A stretch of 64,000 nt of DNA. Origin: Cycas panzhihuaensis. Its lineage: Eukaryota; Cycadophyta. A program made the translations under genes and the position numbers. This document shows positions 53,826 through 64,000 of the stretch, in pieces (the first letter of the stretch is position 1; every line of letters begins with the position of its first letter). The stretch lies in assembly GCA_023213395.1 (NCBI GenBank), contig CM041465.1:206405741-206469740 (forward strand), given 5' to 3'. The notes under the pieces are model-generated. The model was not told the origin of the DNA, searched no databases, and saw only the letters and a list, made by a program, of their open reading frames with translations.

Positions 53826-55028
53826 GGGGCTCTAATTCTAAAAGGGATTAAGGCCTCTCTTTTGGGTTTTTACCATAAACAATAAGCTATATTATTTTCT
53901 TAATATCTCCCTAACCAAGAGTCTATTTTTCAAATGGTTGGATTCATTAAAAAACTGACTCAGGGATCTATATATGTTGATTTGAAATTGTTTTGTAGGT
54001 CTTTTATGCTACTAAAGTTAGCCCCCCTATTTGGTCCTAGTTTAAGATTTTCACATTATTTTTAAGCAATTTATTAAATTTATTGAAGCATATTTATGTT
54101 ATATTGGTACATTAACCTATTTTAGCATAGTTCACTTTAAAATTTAAAACTTATATGTGATTTTTGGTTGAATATTATGTAGGTTTACCCTTTCAGGAGG
54201 AGGCAAATGTTTAGATAACTTTTACAAAGAAAAGAACTTTCTAACCCTCAATTTACTTTATTTTAAGCTTTCTATATCATTTTATTTTATTTAAAGCTCA
54301 TTTTATTTTAGTTTGAAGCTTATTTTATTTCATATTTACTTCATTTCATTTTAAAGCTCATTATATTTTATTTTAAGGCTTATTTCATTTAAAAACTTAT
54401 TTCATTTCATTTCTTATTATATTTTTCAAGTTACTTTTAATTGCTATTAAAAGGAACATTTATTAGTTAACAAGACTATATCTAAAATTAACTTTCACAT
54501 TAATAAGATAATTTTTCAAATAAATAACTCTTTTTCTAGCCTTACAAAGAGAACAGTTAGGATCCTTGAAGTTACCACCTCATACATGTCTTCGGTGGGC
54601 TCTAAGTTGTTGAAGAAGTGATTAACTATCAAGTGTATTTGGTAGTAGGCTGAGGTGGAGTTCCCTATTGTTTTGGAGTTCGGAGACCAGTCTAGACCCA
54701 GGGGGATGACTACCTTAGTTATAAATCTTTCACCGCTAGATCTATTGCTAGGCATAAGTTTGGTATAGGCAGATCAATAAATTAGAGAGATTTTATACTT
54801 TCTTAGCATCCTCTCTACTAAGGTATATAGAGCCTAGTGCTCATGTACTAGTATATTAGATCCTTGATTTTCCATTTATGGGTAGGCATCACTCGATAGG
54901 ATAGTAACCAAAAGCTTCCCTTAAAGACTCAAAGACTTAGAGCCTAACAACTTTCTAAGTAGATAGGACCCTTTTTTTTTTTAACTATCATTAAGGGGAC
55001 ATTTGAATAAACTTATTTTTGAAGCATA
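53826..55028 (+). other. Copia-A copy 2 leader (partial)
   Basis: Collinear with 13,347-14,556 and 57,624-58,870. Non-coding, and includes the AT-rich minisatellite at 54,260-54,410. Confidence 0.75.
54260..54410 (+). repeat. AT-rich minisatellite in copia-A leader, copy 2
   Basis: Same degenerate unit (TTTAAAGCTCATTTTATTTT) as 13,797-13,935, with different unit number. Confidence 0.7.
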
Positions 55029-55470
55029 ATGGCTACAAACTTTGGTAATATGACCATCCCTAAGTTTGATAGTGCAAATTTCTTAAATTGGAGTAGGAGC
55101 ATGAGACCCATCCTCATAGCTGAAAACATGTAAGATATTGTAAAGATAGGATATATAGAAGTTAGTGAGAATGCCACTCCAATAAAAAAGCAAGCTTACA
55201 AAGAAGGTATAAAAAAGAATAATAAAGCACTAGCATTAATCTTTTATGCCTTAGAAGATCATATTTTTCTAAGAGTTAGTGAAGCATCAAAATCGAAAGA
55301 AGCATGGGATACATTACAACTAATTTACGAAGGAGTAGTCTCATCAAAACTCTAAACATTAAGGAGTAAATTTGAGAATTTAAGGATGTCATCCAAGGAG
55401 ACCATTAATGAGTTTATAACTAAGGTTCAAGATCTAGTGAACTAAATTAGATCTCTTGGAGAAATACTTA
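55029..55470 (+). pseudogene. Copia-A copy 2 gag, truncated
   Basis: Opens MATNFGNMTIPKFDSANFLN; here the W-S-R-S-M-R-P block is intact, unlike in C1. It reads on with stops to about 55,470, where it jumps into antisense gypsy protease (ATACTTA then ATCCTAGCTTC). The jump marks the junction of a tandem duplication of 51,587-55,470. Confidence 0.85.
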
Positions 55471-56876
55471 ATCCTAGCTTCTTCACTAATGCCTCTGAGA
55501 TTAAGTTCTTTTGGCTTCCACCATCAAAGATGGTATCAACCATGCTTTACTTCACTTAGATTCTCACCATGAAGAGCTCCTCTCTAATCTATGGATCAAC
55601 TTGTTGTAAGCTATTTTTGAGCTTAACATTAACCATGAGCATCAACTTCTCATTGGCTTCTTCAATGTTGTAAATATTTTTATCTCCTATAGAGTTAAGT
55701 AAAGATTTACCTTCAACTTTGGCTTTACCCTTTCTCTTGTTCTTGGGTCGACTCTCTAGATGTAAAAACTAGCAATCCTCTATATTGTATCCCACCCCCT
55801 TAAAATGTGTATAGGAGGTTTTAATTTAAGAAGTATTGGTTTAGTTTTTCTTACCAAAACTCTCAATCGGTCGTTGTTAAAATTTTCCTGGAAACTTCTT
55901 TCCTTGGGTAGGTTTTTTTTTATCTTCTTGAGGTGCAAACCTTTTCCTCTCAGTGAAATCCTTCTTGTTCCTCTTCCCCAAGGCAATTACTTTCTTGTTA
56001 GCTTCATCAAGTGTCTTTACTTCAAACAATTGAAGTTCCTATTGAATCTGTTGGTGTAGCCCTTTAATATATTTCAGCATTAGATCTTTACCAAGCAAAG
56101 AGATGCCCAACACAACAACTTGCTTCTAAAATTCTATTTTGTAAACTTAAACATTTTGGCCTCTTTCCTATCAATAATACTTCCATTTAATTCTCTATTA
56201 CTCTTCATATACAATAGGGTATAATTGATTCTTTATGAGGGTTTTAAATCATTGCCATATGATTTCAGCCACATTATGGGACTTGAGATATATATTCTAC
56301 CAAACTAATGCATGTTTAAATAGTCTTAACTTAGCAAAAGTGATTTTTTATTGGTTTTTGTACTTATAAATTAAAAAGTGTATTTCTAGTTGGTCCAACT
56401 AATTATCTAATTTTTCAGCATCAGAGGTTCCATCATAGATGAGTAGTTCAAGTTTTGCTTCTACCTTGAATGAATGCACTACCATCAATGGACTATTATC
56501 TTCTTTTTCCTCAATGTACTAGTCTTTTGTAGGTCCTTCACTTGTCTCTTCTTTTACTATTTCATCTTCTTCCTTCTTCTTGCCTTTGGCTGATGAAGAT
56601 GATGAACCTTGTTGAGAAACAAGTTGCACCATAAGTTGAGTTAACCTATCAAGGTTTTGTTCTATCTTTATGAACCTGTTCTCTATCTCTTGCTCTAGTT
56701 CAACCATCTTCTTTTACTGTCTATGCTCTCTCTCAAGTAGTTTAGTCAAAGGTTCACTGGTTAATAGGTATTAAAATCTAGTTTTCATATAATCTTTTTA
56801 CATGGTAAGATAATGAGGGTTTTTCTTTTCTTTTTCTTCAAAAATTCCTAAACTTCTAAGGGTTTTTGAAAACTAA
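55471..56876 (-). pseudogene. Gypsy-G copy 3 protease and gag
   Basis: Collinear with 51,587-52,994. Includes the best gag N-terminal piece of the family (56,519-56,707: M-V-E-L-E-Q-E-I-E-N-R-F-I-K, then Q-L-M-V-Q-L-V-S-Q-Q-G and a Ser/Lys/Glu-rich linker) and the basic finger region at 55,780-55,986. The C1 target site is again uninterrupted here (56,152-56,160). RT and integrase are absent because the copy begins at the duplication junction. Confidence 0.8.
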
Positions 56877-56888
56877 GCTCTGATACCA
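56877..56888 (-). other. Gypsy-G copy 3 primer-binding site
   Basis: TGGTATCAGAGC on the minus strand. Confidence 0.88.
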
Positions 56889-56895
56889 AAAATAT

Positions 56896-57623
56896 TGATC
56901 CAAATTTAAATGGGAAAGTGAAAACTTAATCCAATCAAAATAAATTCAAATTCAATATATAATAGAATATGTTATACTTAGAACTATTTTATTTTTCTTA
57001 TAAAATTTTGTCTTATATGCATGATATTACCATTTTTTTTTCTCTACTACAATAATTGGGGATGGATTAAAGAATGATAGGCATGTTCTAGGCTATTGTG
57101 TACTCTCTAGTATGTTTCCCAAGATTTTGATATGAGGTATAATACTTTATTCAATCACATAATCCTTTCAAAACATTTTTTCATCTTAGGCATCTTCCAA
57201 TGGTTGCTCTACCTATTTTCCTCTTTTGCAAGCTACATCTAGACTTTCGTGGACTTCTCTTGTGCCTCACAAATAGATCTAGGTACTTCTTTGCTACTCC
57301 TTCCCATTCAATTCACTCAATGCCTCTACTTTTATTTGTCTTCCCACACAAACTTATGTTTAGAGAAGTTTTTGAATTTGGGTTATTAATCTGCATTATT
57401 TCCTAAATTTTCTCACTCATCTCACTACATATATAATTTTTGGACACTCCTATTTATTTTTCTAGTCATCTATTCAATCTACTAAAAACTAACTAAAATT
57501 GGTATAAATCTTTGATTTCTTTCTTCAATTAGGTAGAGGACACTTATACAGATGTCCCCCTAAAATTTTGTGATAAATGGAGTCTGTTTTGCCTGCCAAA
57601 TCACATTTTCTGTAAGGTGACCA
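56896..57623 (-). repeat. Gypsy-G copy 3, 5' LTR
   Basis: Collinear with the other gypsy-G LTRs but shorter, with about 80 bp missing around 57,450 near the CCATTTTTTCCTTTT stretch of the other copies. Confidence 0.8.
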
Positions 57624-58870
57624 GGGGCTCTAATTCCAAAAGGGCTTAATGCTTCTCTTTTAGTTTTTTACCATAAACAATAAGTTGTATTGTTTTCTTA
57701 ATATACCCCTAACCAGAAGTCTATTTTTTGAATGGTTGGATCCATTAGAAAGCTGACTCTGAGATCTATATACTAAAGTTATTTTTATGTTGATTTGAAA
57801 TTATTTTATAGTTCTTTTATGCTACTAAAATTAGTCCTCCTATTTGGTCCTAGTTTGAGCTTTTCACATTAGTTTTAAGTAATTTATTAAATTTATTGAA
57901 GTATATTTATGTTATATTGGTACACTAACCTATTTTAACAAATTTCACTTTAAAATTTGAAGCTTATATATGATTTTTGGTTGAATATTATGAAGTTTGC
58001 CCTTTGAGAAGGAGGCAAACATTTAGATAACTTTTACAAACAAAAGAGGTTTCTAAGCCTCAATTTACTTTATTTTAAGCTTTCTATATTATTTTATTTT
58101 ATTTAAAGTTCATTTCATTTCATTTTAAAGCTATTTCAAAGCTCATTTTATTTTAGTTTAAAGCTCATTTTATTTCATATTCACTTCATTTTATTTTAAA
58201 ACTCATTATATTTCATTTTAAAGCTTATTTCATTTAAAAGTTTATTTCATTTTAGTTCTTGTTATATTTTTTAAGTTATTTTTAATTCTTATTAAAAGGA
58301 ACCTTTATTTGTTAACAAGACCATATCTAAAATTAACTTTCACATTAATAAGATAATTTTTCAAATGAACAACTATTTTTTTAGCCTTGTAAGGAAAACG
58401 GTTAGGACCCCTGAAGTTACCACCTCATACATATTTTTGGTGGACTCTAAGTTATTGAAGAAGCGATTGACTATCAAGTGTATTTAGTGGCAGTCTGAGA
58501 TGAGGTACCCTATTTTTTTAGAGTTTAGAGAGCAGCCTAGACCTAGAGAGGTGAGTGCCTTAGTTGTAAAACTTTCACCACTAGATTTGTTATTAGGTAT
58601 AAATTTGGCACATGTGGATCAATAAATCAGGGAGGTCTTATACCTTCTTAGTATCGTATATACTAAGGTATATAGAGACTAGTGCTCACGTACCAGTATA
58701 TTAGATCCTTGATTTTCTATTTATGGGCAAGTACCACTTGATAGAATAGTAACTAAAAGCTTCCCTTGGAGATTCAAAGACATACATCCTAACAACTTTC
58801 TAAGTACATAGGACATATTTTTTTTTAAACTATCATTAAGGGGACAATTGAATAAACTTATTTTTCAAAC
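57624..58870 (+). other. Copia-A copy 3 leader (partial)
   Basis: Third copy of the truncated leader. Non-coding; minisatellite at 58,075-58,260. Confidence 0.75.
58075..58260 (+). repeat. AT-rich minisatellite in copia-A leader, copy 3
   Basis: Longest of the three arrays of the TTTAAAGCTCATTTTATTTT-like unit. Confidence 0.7.
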
Positions 58871-60165
58871 ATAACAACTATAAACTTTGGTAATATGACC
58901 ATCCCTAAGTTTGATAGTTCAAATTTCTTAAATTAGAGTAGGAGGATGAGACCCATCATCATAGCTAAACACATGTGGAATATTGTAAAGATAAGATATA
59001 TAGAAGATAGTGAGAATATCACTCAAGTAGAAAAGTAAACCTATAAAGAATGTGTAAAAAAGAATAATGAGGCACTAGCATTAATCTTTTATGCCTTAGA
59101 AAATCATATTTTCCTAAGAGTTAATGAAGCATCAAAATTGAAAGAAGCATAGGATACACTATAAATAATTTATGAAGGGTAGTCTCATCAAAACTCCAAA
59201 CATTAAGGAGTAAATTTGAGAACTTAAGGATGTCACCCAAGGAGACCATTAATGAGTTTATAACTAAGGTTCAAGATCTAGTGAACTAAATTAGATCTCT
59301 TGGTGAAATACTTACTAAAAAAAGGGTTGTGAAATGAATACTTTAGATATATTAGAGAAATTAAAAGGTTTGAGATAGTAGCCACAAACATAGAGGTATC
59401 TAAGAACCTAAACACCTTGAAGATAGAATAATTAAGTGTTATATTGATGGCTGTTGAGGAAAAAAAGGGTAGTAATAAATCCTTGGAACATGCATTTACA
59501 CCAAAGGCTAGAATTGAATCAAATGCCCAAGCTCAAAGCTTAAGGGCAAGGGATCAATCCCTAAAGAGGAGAGATAGGAATCCAAGATAAGATGCATACT
59601 AAGATCAACATCCCAGATACGAAGCTCCTCATCAAAGGCATCAAGGATCTAATTATGGATATGCAAGTTAAAATAGATACCAAATCCAACTAAGATATCA
59701 AGAAGTTAGCCAACATTATCATAATTGTTAAGGCCAAAGCAATTTTCAAAAACCTAATCCATATTATCCAAGTAATAGACAAGGCAATAATTAAGGCCTA
59801 TATTTGGAAAGCAGAAGGAAAACCTTGATGGATAGAGGAACCCCTAAAAGCAATTGCTTAAGTTAAAGAGGAAGAGATCCTATCCAATGCACATATTGTC
59901 ATAAGGTCAACCACACTGAAGATAGATGTTTTACTAAAAATGGCTATCCAATAAGAAGGAATGCTAATATGGTCATTGAAAATAGAGAAAATGATCAACT
60001 TTTTTTATCAAGCCTTATTGCCAATGAAGAAGAAGATTGTTGGTACATAGACTCTAGATGCTCCATTCACATGACACACAAGGAAGACATATTCCAAACT
60101 ACTAACAAGACCCCAAAAGGGAAAATTGCACTGAATTTTCATATATTTTATATTATAGATATGTA
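58871..60165 (+). pseudogene. Copia-A copy 3, gag to protease, truncated
   Basis: Collinear with 14,557-15,850. The start codon is ATA. The zinc knuckle C-T-Y-C-H-K-V-N-H-T-E-D-R-C is intact in its ligands (about 59,897-59,938). The protease region 59,969-60,166 reads C-W-Y-I-D-S-R-C-S-I-H-M-T-H-K-E, keeping the catalytic Asp but with Gly changed to Arg. Truncated at the same point as copy 1, followed by X. Confidence 0.87.
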
Positions 60166-63100
60166 ATTAATTCATCAAGATCTTAGTTCTCGACTCCTAC
60201 TACTATTCATACTTCAAATTATAATAACCTCAAAATTTCATGTCTCTTTTATTAATTAGAGGACATTTACACTCCATGCTTGAGTAATGTCATTTCTTAT
60301 GAAAATTGTATGCTCTTTAATTTCTACAACGATTTCTTCTTTTTACTTGGGAATTAATTTCTCAAAGCATCCATTGCCATCCTCCTCATTATTATAATAT
60401 TCTTATTAGATCACTCTCTTTCACAATAGCCAAGAAGTTATTTGCTTATTATCCTTATCCATGCTTGTGTTTTCTAAAAATATTATATTAATTAATATTC
60501 CCATAAGAAATAGATGTCACTTGGAAGAAATTGAATTTGATAAATGACTTAAAAAATTATAGAATACGAAGTAGAGGAAGAAAATTCAAATTTCCATAAA
60601 CTCATCTAAGCACTTGATTCAAGAATGACTCTGACTTCTTTATTTTCCTATGAAACTTCAAATACACAATATATCAATTCAATGATACAAGAAAAAATGA
60701 AAAAAAAATGCCTCGAATTTGAACTAAAGGGTCGCAAACACTTATTTTCAAGTAATTATTATAGTTTATAATATGTTATGATGGTTTAAGAGTGCATTTT
60801 TGACAATTTGATGTTATTTTAATATTTTTCTCATCCATGTTAAAATTCTCTTCCTATTTCTTAAATATATTCTCTTATTTCAATGGAAAGCCCATATCTA
60901 TACAACTTTAGTTGATCCATCATAATTGAACCCTTACATGTTATCCATATGTTGATAAACTCCTACTCAAAAAGTATTGTCAAACATTTTCTTCCACCGG
61001 GGACCCATCAAGAGCCTATTCCTAATAAAAAAACATAGGGCAATTTTCTTTTATGATTTAAACTGATGTGGTTGAGTGTAGCCCTAATGATCTTGACCCA
61101 ATAGGGTACGGAGGTTACATGTTTGAGTCTGCAAATATTTTCTATTTATCAAGACCATAGTTATAAAAAGAGTGTATATATCCTTCATCTCCATGCACTA
61201 AACATAAAGGCAAACATGGGAGCAAGAGAGACTTGAGAAAAAGAAAGCAACTCTCACAAAATGGGGAGGTAAGAATGAGCCTCTTCTATTGAGATTTTAC
61301 TTTTATATTGAGAGAGGGAGCATTAGAGTTAGGTGAAATGAAATTACACATAATGCACATGAAAGTGTATTTTACTAAGTGGTCTAATTTAAAGTTTACT
61401 TAAGACCCTTTTAGGAATAATCAACTAATATAATGACCTTGTGACATTTACCTGTTACAAGTTAACATGACCATGGTTAAATCATAGGTAGGAGAATATA
61501 ACAACTATCATGTAATTTCCAATTGAATAAAAAATCTAGTGGGACTAAACACATTCTTTCCACCATTTCCATAGAAAACTCATTAACCTTTCTATGGGTT
61601 TGTATTTAATATAATGTTTATTTGCTAAATCAATTTCTAAACAGTCACAAAATATGTATGTGGGCACACATTGATTTTCTTTTGAAATGTATGTTGGGGT
61701 GTGTTTTGATGAAGACATCTTTATATGAGTTCTATCCACCAGTTATAAAAATACAGCATTATTAAAATAAAGTAATAAGTGCAAACCCAATGGAAATTCT
61801 AGCCCTATGCACATCTTTTTTATGGGCATACATATTTTTCTACACCACCCATTTAAGGATGCCTCTAATAAAGCTCTATGATTGTTGTACCATGCTCATG
61901 TCAATATGTGCCCACAATTAATTGTTATAGCAATACAAGATTAAATGAAATTGCACATTCATATTAAATGTCATTATCTAATAATTGCAATACATTACAA
62001 GGGACATCTTGCACAATAGATACATTGCAAATATTTTGGAGTACCACTTTGTGGGTGGTCTAGTTTAGTAGAAGCCTATGGATGATGCCATCCTTTGTAG
62101 CAAACAATAAAAATAATCAAAATTTCCTCCAAAAAGGTACTAACCAATTAAGATGAAAAATAGAAAATAATATATTCTTGTAAAGAGTTATAGAACTACC
62201 CTCTAATTATATCAGTGAACTTCAAGATGATGTTAGATGTTCCTACATGTGAATAATTCCTCCTATGGTACTTGTTTTGTAGGCTTTCCTATCACTTCCC
62301 TTCTAAATGGACTAATTCAAGTATGAATTTTGAAACCATGCATAAGTTTTAGCCATGTGTAACAAGTTTAGTTGAACTAAAGATCTGACATGTAGTTTAT
62401 CCTTTATTATATTTTCAATTGGCACCATATATTGCTTGGGAAATAGGTGGAATCCAAGAGATTAGCAATGTACATGACGAACACAGGTTATGATATATAA
62501 GTTCCTTCATACTTTTATTTCTTATTGCCAATAGAGGCATACCATAAGAGAGCAAACATTAGTGGTAACACAATTTGTAACATACAAGTTCCTTGATATT
62601 TCCATTCCTTGTTCCCAATTGAGGCATAACCTCAAGAGGGCAAGGATTAGAGAAATGCCTATATCACACAAGATCATGTTCCAATGCATCTTGGAAATTT
62701 CAACACCTAAGCTAACATGGAGTAGATTATAACAACTGCAGACTGACTTGAAGGCTAACATGGATTAGATTTAATACCCTTAATCTGAAGGTTGTGGTGA
62801 TTTCCAAGATTGTAGAGAAACTTGCAATAGTTGGATCAGGCACATTTAAGACCAGCCTACAACATTTATAATCTATCATGGGGTTTATATTGCAAATCAA
62901 CTAGCAAAGGGAAAGCAACAATTTAGACTTTGTACCTTTAGAAAATTTGTAGTACATCTTGTTATTCTTAGAAAGTATAAAGCATCATTATAGTTATTTT
63001 GAAGAGAAATAAGAGACAAAACCCTCATTCAACCTAATTTAACATGGATAAAATAGCTAGCTATGAAACCAAGTCAATTGGTAGTTTTGTTGTAAGGTCC

Positions 63101-63899
63101 AAATCATCTACAAATGAGTTAATTAGCTATCTAACATCCAAAACCGTAATTCTTCTCTAAAGCCAATTTTCTTTTGCTCTTTCTAATAAATAGCCTATAG
63201 TTTTTACACCTGGTATGTATAGGGATGGAAATAATGAGTAGCTTTGTCTATTTGATTCCTCTAAAAGGATATTTTCAATGGAGAAGCCATTAATCAATTC
63301 TCTAGGGCAAAATAGGGCAACAGGAAGGATTTTCAAATAATAGTTTAAGATAAATGAATACAACCAAACAAAAAATGAGGTATTAACATTTTTTACCATA
63401 TAATGTGTAAGGCATAATACTATTTGTAAAAGTCAAAAATAAAAACAATCATGAGAGCCTCTAAAGAGTTTTAATTAAAGAAAAACAAGATGCTTGGGTT
63501 CACATGTTCATAGGTTTGTGGATTTGAAGATTCAAAGAACCTAGTTCCTCCCTTTGAAAATAGACTTTATGGATTTGGGTTTGGTGATTTTCTTTTTTAA
63601 TAAAATAATTTTAAAAAAATCATAAACATTGAGAATAATCATTAAACATATAGACAATGATACACTAAAATTTTTAATAAATATAAATTTTTAAAAAATA
63701 AGAAATAAATACAATAATAAAGATTAAGAATCTAAGATTGATCATTAATCATTAAATAATTAGCACATAAATAATGGCATGTTAAACAATTATAATTAAT
63801 ATCAACAAATTCTTATTATCATATTATGATGTTCATGTAGAAAAATGACAAATGTGAATGTCATAAATTGATAACATCAAATTAAAAGTGTACATATAA
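60166..63899. other. Stretch X, copy 2
   Basis: Collinear with 15,851-19,740 with scattered substitutions and small deletions. Non-coding. Contains the second copy of the diverged LTR (about 61,190-61,470) and of the RT-like trace (about 63,000-63,400). Confidence 0.65.
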
Positions 63900-64000
63900 A
63901 TAGAGGATCATATATCCTCAATCTTTCTCATCATCGAAAAGCGTAAGTCCCTCATCCTCTAGATCAAGCGGTGGTAAATTACTAATGCCATCATGTCTAT
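63900..64000 (-). pseudogene. hAT transposase relic copy 2, C-terminal tail only
   Basis: Matches 19,741-19,840. Minus-strand reading includes I-S-N-L-P-P-L-D-L-E-D-E-G-L-T-L-F-D, beyond the hAT dimerisation domain. The window ends here. Confidence 0.6.

Overview
This is a stretch of a large, transposon-saturated nuclear genome, most likely a land plant. The evidence is Ty1/copia elements primed by initiator tRNA-Met, Ty3/gypsy elements, a plant-type L1 LINE with a terminal RNase H domain, a hAT transposase relic and a piece of a PLS-type pentatricopeptide (PPR) gene. The PPR wording (for example GIQPNSFTFASILPACANLA) reminds me of gymnosperm or early-diverging land-plant PPRs, but that is a weak inference. 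I see no intact host gene and no complete non-coding RNA gene. Every long ORF belongs to a decayed mobile element.

The layout is a set of insertions inside insertions, repeated in tandem. Block 1 runs from 1 to about 21,095: the end of a copia-B element (1-3,607), an antisense gypsy-G (3,608-4,376 and 11,791-13,346) split by a later copia-A element called C1 (4,377-11,790, target duplication CATTT), a truncated copia-A relative (13,347-15,850), a non-coding stretch X (15,851-19,740) and an antisense hAT relic (19,741-21,095). From 21,096 to 53,825 lies a second gypsy-G whose two LTRs are 31 kb apart. Copia-B copy 2 (about 23,274-51,505) sits inside it. Copia-B in turn holds copia-E (25,549-39,192), which holds an L1 LINE (30,421-36,468, 12-bp target duplication), and also holds copia-D (40,301-47,815, target duplication GATGA). 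That is four levels of nesting. From 53,826 to 64,000 the block 1 order returns: copia-A leader and gag, a further gypsy-G/copia-A unit, X, and the first bases of hAT.

The sequence at 1-19,840 (without C1) therefore recurs in the same order and orientation at about 47,996-64,000. In the second copy one 3.9-kb sub-unit is itself doubled, with a junction near 55,470. With the later insertions removed, the period is roughly 15 kb, and both window edges cut into repeat units, so the array probably continues on both sides.

Other unusual items are a 41-bp exact-looking tRNA-Phe 5' half and a complex tandem repeat in the unusually long C1 leader; PPR and chromodomain-gypsy fragments between the primer-binding site and gag of copia-E; a primer-binding site in copia-B whose differences from consensus are all C-to-T or G-to-A; and an ORF fusing copia reverse transcriptase to antisense gypsy gag. 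Coordinates of element ends come from reading repeat copies against each other by eye and may be off by a few bases; no alignment or database search was run.
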